Source of the DNA: Streptomyces lilacinus
GTDB taxonomy: Bacteria > Actinomycetota > Actinomycetes > Streptomycetales > Streptomycetaceae
DNA length: 11,710 bases
Assembly: GCA_000715685.1 (NCBI GenBank)
Contig: KL569406.1
Location: 1-11,710, forward strand
Direction of reading: 5' to 3'
This document shows positions 1 to 7,700 of this stretch, piece by piece. The notes under the pieces were generated by a model, which saw only the letters and a list, made by a program, of their open reading frames with translations, made no database searches and had not been told where the DNA came from. The translations under genes and the position numbers were made by a program. How positions within the stretch are numbered: the stretch's first letter is position 1; every line of letters begins with the position of its first letter.

Positions 1-18
1 GATGTGTATAAGAGACAG
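1..18 (+). other. Nextera/Tn5 mosaic-end adapter remnant (artefact)
   Basis: The first 18 bases match the last 18 bases of the 19-bp Tn5 mosaic end used in Nextera libraries (AGATGTGTATAAGAGACAG). The reverse complement of the same element closes the window at its right end. This is library sequence, not genome. It adds false residues: the minus-strand gene here appears to end in LSLIHI, and a plus-strand reading starts MYKRQ. Genomic sequence begins at about 19. Confidence 0.97.
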
Positions 19-2631
19 TGCATCGGCCGCCCCCGCAGAGGCGGCACCCCCACCCGCCCCCTCGAGCCCAGCCGCAGGCGCCCCGGCAGGCGCCTTGCCA
101 TCGCCAACGCCCTGGCCGCCCAGCTCGCCGCGCGGACGCGGCGGAACAGCCCCCGGCGGCGGGCCGTCGGCCGGGATGAGGATGCGGAGGAGCTCGAGGC
201 GGTCGGGGAGCTCGAGGGGGAGGCGCAGCCAGAACCAGGGGCCGAACTCGGCGAGGCCGCCGAGCGTGGCGGACGCCGCGCTGTCGAAGCCGCCGACGGC
301 GAGCGAGCGCGCGGTGACACGCTCGGCGAGCAGGCGCAGCACGCCCAGGTAGGGCGCGGCGTCGGGGACGCGCAGCAGGGTCTCGCCGAGCAGGTGGGCG
401 GCCCACCAGGAGGGGTCGGCGAGGGTGCGGCCGGTGCCCTCCTCCTTGGCCTCGGCCTCCGCCGCCCGCTGGGACAGCGTCTCGACGGCGTGGACGAGGG
501 CGCTGAGGCGGCGGGAGAGCTCGGTGGGCCCGGAGCGTCGGGCGAGCAGGAGCATCGCCTGGAGCACGGGCCCGATGCGGTGGCGCGGGACCGGCAGCGG
601 GCGGGTGGACTCGGCGGGGGTCTTGTCGCCGCGCTTGCGGCGGCCCTTTCCGGCGGCGCGGGCGGCGGACGAGCCGGGCGGGGGCGGTACGTGGCCCCCG
701 GGCGCCGGCACGGGGCCGGCGCCGGTGCGGGAGGGCAGGCGGACGGCGGCCTCGGCGGGCGGGCCCTCCGGCTCGTACCAGCGGTGGACGAGCGCGTGGA
801 GGGCGGCGTCGAGGTCGAGGTGGGTGCCCTGCAACCAGTCGGCGAACTCCTCGTGGGCGAAGCGGTAGCCGGAGCCGGCGGGGACGAGGAGGCCCTCGGT
901 GAGGACGGCGGAGGCCCAGCCCGTGCGCCAGGGGAAGAGCTCCTCGAACGCCTCGCGCTCGAGCTCCCCCTGCCCGGGGCCCAGGCAGCGGCGGGCCGCC
1001 TCGTGGACCTGCCCGGAGACGCGCGCGGCGAGCCGTCGGACCGCGGCGCCGCGCAGCGGGGGGCGGCGGGCGGCGGCGAGCCGGACGGCGATGCGCAGGC
1101 AGATCAGGTCGAGGTGGGCGGCGAAGACGTCCCACCGGTCGGGGGCCGCCTCGCCGCTGCCGCCGGCGCCTTCCGTGCCGTCGGGGAGCGCGGCGCGGAT
1201 CTCGGCGAGCAGCCGGAGGGCGAGCGGGTGGGCGGCGTCGGCGGGGGCGATGGCGTCCGGCGGGACGGCGTAGGAGGCGCGGACCTCGGCGGCCTGCCCG
1301 GGGGTCAGTCGCGGGAGCCGCGAGCAGGGCGGCAGGGCGCGCGGCCCGGAGGGCGGCGGCAGGGCGCAGGGGCCGCCGCCGGCGCGGTGGAGGAGGACGG
1401 CGGGGAAGAGGGCGCCGGCGGTCTCCCAGTGCTCCGGGCGGCAGGCGACGATCAGGCGGGTGGCCGTCTCCTCCAGCCAGCGCACGGTCGCGGCGGTCCA
1501 GGAGGGCAGCGCGTGGGCGAGGACGGGCGGCATCTCCTCCGGCCCGTCGAGGAGGACGAGCAGGGGCCGGCCCATGCGGCGGGCGAGCTCGGCGACGGCC
1601 TCGGGGGTGGCGGCCGAGGTGTCCCCGATGGTGCCGCCGGGGCCGGCCGAGGCGGTGACGATGCGCCCGGCGGCGGCGAGGGCGCGGTCCACGGCGTCCC
1701 GGACGCTGTCGTCGCCCACGCGGAGGTCCGCGCCGCGCAGCCAGATGGTCGGCGCGGGCTCGGCGCCGCGTGCCCGCCGCCCGGCCAGGGCGCCGAGCTC
1801 GGTCGTCCGGCCCGTGCCGGGGTCGCCGACGAGTCCGAAGACGATGGCGCCGCCCTTCTCGCCGGGCTCGACGTCGAGGAAGCGGGCGAATTCCCGCTCG
1901 ACCTCGGGCCGCTCGACGGGGTCGCGCCAGACGCGGGGGGTGACGACCGAGCCGAGGGCCGTGGCGGTGAGCTGCAGGGCGCCGGCGAGGTTGAGGTCGG
2001 GGCCGAAGGCGGGGACCGTGGCGGAGTTGCGGTCGAGGAGCTCGGCGAGGGGGCCGCCGGGGGCGGCCAGGGCGGCGGCGCGCAGCGGGATGGCGAAGCC
2101 GGCGGCGCGGCGGTCGGCCTGCAGCGCGGTACCGAGGACGGCGACGACGGCCCCGGTGCCGGCGTCGAAGACGGGCCCGCCGGTGGCCTCCTCGCCGAGC
2201 CGCAGCGCGGAGCGGCCGGAGAGCGAGAGCTCGAGCGCGGTGCCGAGCAGGTGGAAGCGGTCGGTGGCGGTGTAGGTGACGGGGACGTCGCCGATGATCC
2301 GCGCGCTGTGCCAGCGCCCGGCCCGCAGCCGGACCTCCTTGCCGCTCTCGACCGACTCGGCCGCGGCCACGGGCAGCGGGGGCACGGTGAGGCCCTCGGT
2401 GCGCACGAGGGCGAGGTCGTACTCGGGCAGCGCGATGACGTTTTCCGCGCCGACGACGCAGGTCAGCTCGCCGGAGGCGTGCAGGACGAGCCGGGCCAGG
2501 CCGTCGACCGCCTCGTGGCTGGTGATCAGGGTGCCGCGGTCGTCGGCGAGAAATCCCGTGCCCCGCGCCCGTCCGGCGAGGTCGCGAATGCGCACCAGTG
2601 ACTCTTCGGCATCGGTCCGCCGACCGTTCAT
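1..2631 (-). CDS. Trypsin-like peptidase domain fused to STAND/NACHT-like P-loop NTPase, C-terminus cut by contig edge
   Basis: The reading is open from ATG at 2631 to the left edge (877 codons, the last six from adapter). GGGGAGG lies 9 nt upstream. Residues 24-170 look like a trypsin fold: GTGFLADDRGTLITSHEAV has the His (H39), YDLALVR the Asp (D72), and EATGGPVFD sits where GxSGGP is expected, so the nucleophile is Thr150. Residues 263-280 hold a Walker A-like GDPGTGRTT with Arg275 in place of Lys. PLLVLLDGPEE (356-366) resembles Walker B, RLIVACRP (392-399) a sensor, HPLALRLL (468-475) the STAND 'xPLxL' motif, and YRFAHEEFADWL (589-600) the NACHT 'F.H..F.eyL' motif. A basic patch (KGRRKR, 662-667) follows. 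Inferred role: a signalling or scaffold NTPase carrying a possibly inactive protease domain. Its partner and substrate are unknown. A frameshift is likely near 150-154. I cannot name the gene. Confidence 0.8.
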   Translation of the reverse strand, partial: MNGRRTDAEESLVRIRDLAGRARGTGFLADDRGTLITSHEAVDGLARLVLHASGELTCVVGAENVIALPEYDLALVRTEGLTVPPLPVAAAESVESGKEVRLRAGRWHSARIIGDVPVTYTATDRFHLLGTALELSLSGRSALRLGEEATGGPVFDAGTGAVVAVLGTALQADRRAAGFAIPLRAAALAAPGGPLAELLDRNSATVPAFGPDLNLAGALQLTATALGSVVTPRVWRDPVERPEVEREFARFLDVEPGEKGGAIVFGLVGDPGTGRTTELGALAGRRARGAEPAPTIWLRGADLRVGDDSVRDAVDRALAAAGRIVTASAGPGGTIGDTSAATPEAVAELARRMGRPLLVLLDGPEEMPPVLAHALPSWTAATVRWLEETATRLIVACRPEHWETAGALFPAVLLHRAGGGPCALPPPSGPRALPPCSRLPRLTPGQAAEVRASYAVPPDAIAPADAAHPLALRLLAEIRAALPDGTEGAGGSGEAAPDRWDVFAAHLDLICLRIAVRLAAARRPPLRGAAVRRLAARVSGQVHEAARRCLGPGQGELEREAFEELFPWRTGWASAVLTEGLLVPAGSGYRFAHEEFADWLQGTHLDLDAALHALVHRWYEPEGPPAEAAVRLPSRTGAGPVPAPGGHVPPPPGSSAARAAGKGRRKRGDKTPAESTRPLPVPRHRIGPVLQAMLLLARRSGPTELSRRLSALVHAVETLSQRAAEAEAKEEGTGRTLADPSWWAAHLLGETLLRVPDAAPYLGVLRLLAERVTARSLAVGGFDSAASATLGGLAEFGPWFWLRLPLELPDRLELLRILIPADGPPPGAVPPRPRGELGGQGVGDGKAPAGAPAAGLEGAGGGAASAGAADALSLIHI

Positions 2632-2688
2632 CCCGTCGAACCTCCCCGCCGTGCTCGTACACACGACGGTAGGCAGCGGATGATCGGC

Positions 2689-2701
2689 GAGACCAGGTCT
2701 C
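2689..2701. promoter_or_regulatory. Palindrome GAGACC-a-GGTCTC, possible operator
   Basis: A perfect 6-bp inverted repeat with a one-base centre lies about 58 bp upstream of the ATG at 2631. On the minus strand its TGGTCT half is 18 bp before TACCGT (2671-2666), a weak -35/-10 pairing, so the palindrome could overlap the promoter of the protease-NTPase gene. A second GTCTC...GAGAC pair with a 9-bp centre lies at 2770-2788. The role as an operator is inferred. Confidence 0.3.
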
Positions 2702-2756
2702 ACCCTGAACGCGCCCCCTTCCACCCCCCTGGTTCACTCCGAGCGCCTGCCCGTTG

Positions 2757-2769
2757 GGGTGAATCACCC
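2757..2769. promoter_or_regulatory. Palindrome GGGTGA-a-TCACCC, BldD-box-like
   Basis: A perfect 6-bp inverted repeat with a one-base centre. The core GTGA-N-TCAC resembles the older published BldD half-site arrangement (AGTGA-Nm-TCACC) of Streptomyces. The 3' half also pairs loosely with TTCACTCC at 2733-2740. It is about 126 bp upstream of the left gene's start, so it could be an operator for that gene or simply chance. The regulator assignment is an inference from motif resemblance only. Confidence 0.25.
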
Positions 2770-2939
2770 GTCTCGGATGGATAGAGACCAGTGGGAGGGG
2801 GATCGTGGGGCGGGGAAAGCGTTGAGCGCGATCCCCGTCCCACGGTGGTGCGATCCGCGGAGGGGTGCCGCCTGGGCTCCAGGCCGCCAGGCCCGCCAAG
2901 CCGCCAGGTCCGCCGGGCCGCCGGGCCCGTCGGGCGCCG

Positions 2940-3842
2940 CTAGGCGAAGACGGCCAGGCTCTTGGCCTTGCCGCCCTGGTTCTCCAGGAGCACCAGGAAG
3001 CGGCCGTCGGGGCCGAAGGCCGCGATGGGGCCCTTGGTGTCGAACGGCGGGACCTTGATCCGGACGCCGTGGCCGAGCAGCCGGGCCTGCTCCTCGTTCA
3101 CGTCCCAGCGCTGGAAGGCCGCGGAGGCCGCCTCCGCGACGGGCATCACGGTCAGCTCCTCCTGGAGCTGCTCCAGCGTGCGGGCGTCCGCGATCCCGTA
3201 CGGGCCGACGCGGGTGCGCCGCAGTGCCGTGAGGTGGCCGCCGACGCCGGTGTCCGCGCCCAGGTCGCGGGCCAGGGCCCGGACGTAGGTGCCGGAGGAG
3301 CAGACGACGGAGACCAGCACGTCCTGCACGGGCGTGCCGTCCGCCGTCTCGGCGGGGAGCACGGCGTGCACGGTGAAGGAGGAGACCGTCACCGGGCGGG
3401 CGGGGATCTCGAAGTCCTCGCCCTCGCGCGCCCGCTTGTACGAGCGCTTGCCGTCGATCTTGATCGCGCTGACCTTGGAGGGGACCTGCATGATGTCCCC
3501 GGTCAGCTTGGCGACCCCGGCGTCGATCGCCTCGCGGGTGACCCCGGAGGCGTCGACGGTCGAGGTGATCTCGCCCTCGGCGTCGTCGGTGACGGTGTTC
3601 TGGCCGAGCCTGATGGTCGCCACGTACTCCTTCTCGGTCAGCGCGAGGTGACCGAGGAGTTTGGTGGCCCGCTCGACGCCGAGGACGAGCACGCCGGTGG
3701 CCATCGGGTCGAGCGTCCCCGCGTGGCCGACGCGCCGGGTGCGGGCGATGCCCCGCATCTTGGCGACGACGTCGTGCGAGGTGAAGCCGGCCGGCTTGTC
3801 GACGATGACCAGGCCGTCCGGACCGTCGTACTTCTGCTTCAT
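2940..3842 (-). CDS. truB: tRNA pseudouridine(55) synthase TruB
   Basis: TruB isomerises U55 in the T-loop of nearly all tRNAs to pseudouridine and also helps tRNA fold. The 300-residue protein is of family length. GLVIVDKPAGFTSHDVV (10-26) is the N-terminal signature, and RRVGHAGTLDPMATGVLVLG (36-55) is the catalytic motif with nucleophile Asp45. EKEYVATIRLGQ and the later SGTYVRALARDLG and LTALRRTRVGPY blocks follow the family order. A small PUA-like C-terminal domain closes the protein, from about EEQARLLGHGVRI on. The start ATG at 3842 overlaps the rbfA stop in an ATGA quadruplet, so translation is probably coupled to rbfA. The TAG stop is at 2942-2940. No odd residues were seen. Confidence 0.97.
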   Translation of the reverse strand: MKQKYDGPDGLVIVDKPAGFTSHDVVAKMRGIARTRRVGHAGTLDPMATGVLVLGVERATKLLGHLALTEKEYVATIRLGQNTVTDDAEGEITSTVDASGVTREAIDAGVAKLTGDIMQVPSKVSAIKIDGKRSYKRAREGEDFEIPARPVTVSSFTVHAVLPAETADGTPVQDVLVSVVCSSGTYVRALARDLGADTGVGGHLTALRRTRVGPYGIADARTLEQLQEELTVMPVAEAASAAFQRWDVNEEQARLLGHGVRIKVPPFDTKGPIAAFGPDGRFLVLLENQGGKAKSLAVFA

Positions 3843-4288
3843 TCGGCGGTCGCGTCCCCGTCGTCCTCGCCCGGCTTGCGGTACGGGTCGGCCTCGCCCG
3901 CGTACGTGGCGCCCGAGGAGGCCTGGCGCACCTGGGCGTCCGAGGCGCGCGCCCGGTCGAGGAGGTCCTCGATGGTCCGGGCGTTCTCCGGCAGGGCGTC
4001 CGCGACGAAGGTCAGCGTCGGCGTGAACTTGGTGCCCGCGGCGCGGCCGACCTCGGAGCGCAGGATGCCCTTGGCGCTCTCCAGGCCCGCCGCGGCGCTC
4101 GCACGCTCCTCGTCGTCGCCGTAGACCGTGTAGAAGACCGTAGCCTCCCGCAGGTCGCCGGTGACCCGGGTGTCCGTGATGGTCACGTGCGAGCCGAGCC
4201 GCGGGTCCTTGATGCCGCGCTGCAGCTTCTGGGCGATCACCTCGCGGATGAGGTCCGCCAGCCTTTTCGCCCGCGCGTTGTCGGCCAC
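3839..4288 (-). CDS. rbfA: 30S ribosome-binding factor RbfA
   Basis: RbfA is a small KH-type protein that binds the 30S subunit near the 5' end of 16S rRNA and helps late maturation and cold adaptation. I place the start at GTG 4288, giving 149 residues beginning VADNARAKRLADLIREVIAQ, the usual RbfA N-terminus. AAGGAG lies 8 nt upstream. An in-frame ATG at 4480 would add 64 residues that overlap the DUF503 gene and look unlike RbfA, so I reject it. Family blocks seen are KLQRGIKDPRLG, VTITDTRVTGDLREATVFYTVYG and ESAKGILRSEVGRA with a C-terminal LTFVADALPENARTIEDLL. The tail is acidic (GEDDGDATAE). The stop overlaps the truB start by 4 bp. Confidence 0.96.
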   Translation of the reverse strand: MADNARAKRLADLIREVIAQKLQRGIKDPRLGSHVTITDTRVTGDLREATVFYTVYGDDEERASAAAGLESAKGILRSEVGRAAGTKFTPTLTFVADALPENARTIEDLLDRARASDAQVRQASSGATYAGEADPYRKPGEDDGDATAE

Positions 4289-4343
4289 TGGTCCGTCTCC
4301 TTCTCGTCTTCCAGCATTGTGCTCTCGGCGCCAGCCGACCGCT

Positions 4344-4640
4344 TCAGTCGTCATGGTCGCCGTGGAACCGCCGTCGTACCGACAGCAGCTCCACTTCAGG
4401 ACGTGCGGCGACCCAGCGCTCGCAGCGGTCCAGTAGGTCTGTGAGGTGCCCCGCGTCCCCGGAGACCGCCGCCACTCCAATGGTGGCCCGGCGGTAGAGA
4501 TCCTGGTCGCCGACCTCCGCCACGCTCACCGCGTACTTGCGGTGCAGCTCGGCGACGATCGGGCGGACGACGGAGCGCTTCTCCTTCAGCGACCGGACGT
4601 CACCGAGAAGAAGGTCGAAGGACAGTGTCCCTGCATACAT
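4344..4640 (-). CDS. DUF503 (YlxP-like) small conserved protein
   Basis: A 98-residue protein of the DUF503 family, usually found between infB and rbfA in Gram-positive bacteria; its biochemical role is not established. The diagnostic N-terminus is MYAGTLSFDLLLGDVRSLKEKRS (first half quoted region 1-13, then SLKEKRS). It is followed by RPIVAELHRKYAVSVAEVGDQ and the alternating ATIGVAAVSGD strand, consistent with a ferredoxin-like alpha/beta fold. The start ATG at 4640 lacks a clear Shine-Dalgarno: only GGGTGGG lies upstream, inside a small hairpin. The gene begins 140 bp after infB and ends 55 bp before rbfA, so it probably belongs to the same transcript. The name YlxP is by homology of position and motif only. 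Confidence 0.9.
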   Translation of the reverse strand: MYAGTLSFDLLLGDVRSLKEKRSVVRPIVAELHRKYAVSVAEVGDQDLYRRATIGVAAVSGDAGHLTDLLDRCERWVAARPEVELLSVRRRFHGDHDD

Positions 4641-4646
4641 GCGTTG

Positions 4647-4663
4647 CGGGTGAGGCCCACCCG
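4647..4663 (-). promoter_or_regulatory. Small hairpin over the DUF503 ribosome-binding region
   Basis: CGGGTG and CACCCG form a 6-bp perfect stem with a 5-nt loop, ending 6 nt before the DUF503 ATG. The only purine-rich stretch that could serve as ribosome-binding site is inside it. It might lower initiation. Short GC stems are common in this genome, so this is weak. Confidence 0.3.
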
Positions 4664-4685
4664 GGAGGCGTGAGGTCTATGTGTG

Positions 4686-4717
4686 TGCGTGTACCGCTCC
4701 TCGAAACCGTACACGCA
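4686..4717 (-). terminator. Second hairpin in the infB-DUF503 spacer
   Basis: TGCGTGTAC (4686-4694) pairs perfectly with GTACACGCA (4709-4717) around a 14-nt loop. It follows the larger hairpin at 4722-4764 by only 4 nt. It is not followed by a T run on the minus strand. It could be part of a tandem terminator or attenuator, or an RNA processing site. Confidence 0.45.
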
Positions 4718-4721
4718 ACGG

Positions 4722-4764
4722 CCGGGGCCGATCGACGGAAATATGATCCGCCGATCGGCCCCGG
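4722..4764 (-). terminator. Strong hairpin 16 nt after the infB stop
   Basis: CCGGGGCCGATCG (4722-4734) pairs perfectly over 13 bp with 4752-4764. After one mismatch, CGGA/TCCG adds 4 bp, leaving an AT-rich 7-nt loop. There is no T tract, but many Streptomyces terminators lack one. Because DUF503, rbfA and truB lie downstream on the same strand with no clear promoter, partial termination or mRNA 3'-end protection of infB is more likely than a full stop. Function is inferred; the stem is directly visible. Confidence 0.6.
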
Positions 4765-4780
4765 GGTCGAGCTATGCGAT

Positions 4781-7700
4781 TCAGCCGCGCGGCTTCTCGC
4801 GCATCTCGTACGTCGCGATGACGTCGTCGACCTTGATGTCGTTGAAGTTTCCGAGGTTGATACCACCCTCGAAGCCCTCGCGGATCTCGGTGACGTCGTC
4901 CTTGAAGCGACGCAGACCGACGATGGTGAGGTCCTCGGCCACGACCTTGCCGTCGCGGATGAGGCGCGCCTTGGTGTTGCGCTTGACCTCGCCGGAGCGG
5001 ATGAGGACACCCGCGATGTTGCCCAGCTTGGACGAGCGGAAGATCTCGCGGATCTCCGCCGTACCGAGCTCGACCTCTTCGTACTCCGGCTTCAGCATGC
5101 CCTTGAGGGCCGCCTCGATCTCCTCGATCGCCTGGTAGATGACCGAGTAGTACCGGACGTCGACGCCCTCGCGCTCGGCCATCTGCGTGGCACGGCCCTC
5201 GGCGCGGACGTTGAAGCCGATGACGATGGCGTCGGAGCCGGTCGCCAGGTTGATGTCCGACTCGGTGACCGCACCCACACCGCGGTGCAGCACGCGGATC
5301 TCGACCTCTTCGCCGACGTCGAGCTGGAGCAGCGAGGACTCGAGAGCCTCCACCGAACCGGACGCGTCGCCCTTGATGATGATGTTGAGATCCTGCACCA
5401 GACCGGCCTTGAGCACCTTGTCGAGGTCCTCGAGGGACACCCGGCGGGTGCGCTTGGCGAAGGCGGCGTTGCGCTCGCGCGCAGCGCGCTTCTCGGCGAT
5501 CTGGCGGGCCGTGCGGTCCTCGTCGACGACGAGGAAGTTGTCGCCGGCGCCCGGGACGTTGGTCAGACCGAGGACGAGGACCGGAGTCGACGGACCCGCC
5601 TCCTCCACGTTCTGGCCCTTGTCGTCGAGCATCGCGCGGACGCGACCGTACGCGTCACCGGCGACCATCGTGTCGCCGACGCGGAGGGTACCGCGCTGGA
5701 CGAGGACGGTGGCCACGGCGCCGCGACCGCGGTCGAGGTGGGCCTCGATCGCGATGCCCTGCGCGTCCTGCTCCGCGTTGGCGCGCAGGTCGAGCGCGGC
5801 GTCGGCGGTGAGGACGACGGCCTCGAGCAGCTTGTCGATGTTCAGACCCTGCTTGGCGGAGATGTCGACGAACATCGTGTCGCCGCCGTACTCCTCGGCC
5901 ACCAGACCGAACTCGGTCAGCTGACCGCGGACCTTGGTCGGGTCGGCGCCCTCGACGTCGATCTTGTTGACCGCGACCACGATCGGCACGTCGGCCGCCT
6001 TGGCGTGGTTCAGGGCCTCGATCGTCTGCGGCATGACACCGTCGTTGGCCGCCACCACGAGGATCGCGATGTCGGTCGACTTCGCACCACGGGCACGCAT
6101 GGCGGTGAACGCCTCGTGACCCGGGGTGTCGATGAAGGTGATCTTGCGCTCTTCGTCGTTGACCTCGGTCGCGACCTGGTAGGCACCGATGTGCTGGGTG
6201 ATGCCACCGGCCTCGCCCGCGACCACGTTGGTCTTGCGGATCGCGTCGAGGAGTCGCGTCTTACCGTGGTCGACGTGACCCATGACGGTCACGACCGGCG
6301 GACGCGCGACGAGCATTTCCTCGCCGCCCTCGTTCTCACCGAACTCGATGTCGAACGACTCGAGGAGCTCGCGGTCCTCCTCCTCGGGGCTGACGATCTG
6401 AACGGTGTAGTTCATCTCGCCGCCGAGGAGCTGCAGCGTCTCGTCGGAGACGGACTGCGTGGCCGTGACCATCTCGCCGAGGTTCATCATCACGGCGACG
6501 AGCGACGCCGGGTTGGCGCCGATCTTCTCCGCGAAGTCGGTGAGGGAGGCACCGCGCGACAGGCGAATGGTCTCGCCGCCGCCGCGGGGCAGCATCACGC
6601 CGCCGACCGACGGGGCCTGCATGGCCTCGTACTCCTGGCGACGCTGGCGCTTGGACTTGCGGCCACGACGGGCCGGACCGCCGGGACGGCCGAAGGCACC
6701 CTGCGTGCCACCACGGGCACCCGGGCCGCCGGGACGACCGCCGAAGCCGCCGGGACGACCGCCGCCGAAGCCGCCGCCGCCACCGGGGGCACCGCCACCG
6801 GGACGGCCGGCGAAACCGCCGCCGCCACCGGGACGACCGCCGCCGCCGGGACCGGCCGGACGACCGGCGAAGCCGGGACGACCGGCACCGCCGCCGGGAC
6901 GACCGGCACCGCCGCCGGGACCGCGACCGCCGCCGCCGGGGCCCGGACGCGGGCCGGCAGCGGGACGCTGCGGCATCATGCCGGGGTTCGGACGGTTGCC
7001 GGCCGGGGCGCCGCCGGGACGCGGGGCGCCACCGGGAGCCTGCGGACGGGGCATGCCGCCGGGGGTCGGACGGGGACCGCCCTGACCCTGCGGACGCGGG
7101 GCACCGCCGGGACCGCCCTGCGGACGCGGGGCACCCGGGCCGCCGGCACCCGGACGCGGGGCGCCACCCGGACGGGGGGCCTGCGGACGGGCCATGCCGG
7201 TGGAGCCACCGGAGGTGAAGGGGTTGTTGCCCGGACGGGGACCGGCCGGACGGGCGCCACCGGGACGCGGGGCGCGCTCGCCGGGGCCACCCGGACGCGG
7301 GGCGCGCTCGGGACGACCGCCGTCACGCTGGCCGGCGGGACCGGGACGGGCACCCGGACGCGGGGCGCCGGCAGGCTTGGGGCCGGACGGCGCGGGGGCC
7401 GACGGCGGAGCCTGGAACTCGGGCTGCGCCGGCGCGGCCGGGGCAGGCTTGGGGGCCGCCGGACCGGGCTTCGGGCCGGGGCGCGGGCCGGGCGTCGGCG
7501 CGGGGCCGGCGCTCGCGGGCTTGGGGGTGGGGGCCGCGGCCGGCTTGGGGGCCGGGGCGGCGGGACGTGCCTGGGCGCCCGGAGTGGGGGCACCAGGCTT
7601 CGCGGGCGCGGCCTTGCGCGGCGCCGCGGGCTTCGCAGCGGACTTGCCGGCGTTGCCACCGGGGCCCTGCAAAGCGTCGGTCAGCTTACGGACGACCGGC

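Larger units (their letters stand above)
2632..2939. other. 308-bp intergenic region between truB and the protease-NTPase gene
   Basis: No gene is supported here; the plus-strand reading across it is antisense to truB. Next to the truB stop (about 2867-2936) is a C/G-rich run of imperfect 8-9 bp units based on CCGCCAGG. It includes a GCCTGG-gct-CCAGGC hairpin (2870-2884) and an 11-bp palindrome GCCCGtCGGGC (2925-2935), which may end the truB transcript. The middle (2689-2790) has lower GC and carries two palindromes listed separately. The side near 2632 holds the Shine-Dalgarno of the left gene. Confidence 0.6.

Noticed and set aside
4..2601. 865-codon plus-strand open frame opposite the protease-NTPase gene
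   Set aside because: It begins with adapter-derived MYKRQ and is a Gly/Ala/Glu/Arg-rich shadow. The minus strand shows ordered domain motifs.
1..2631. Anti-phage defence island around the protease-NTPase gene
   Set aside because: No neighbouring defence, integrase or mobile gene is visible; the gene sits beside a core translation operon with the same base composition. Defence remains possible but is not supported here.
4289..4480. N-terminal extension of rbfA to ATG 4480
   Set aside because: The added 64 residues overlap the DUF503 gene and do not resemble RbfA; GTG 4288 has AAGGAG at good spacing.
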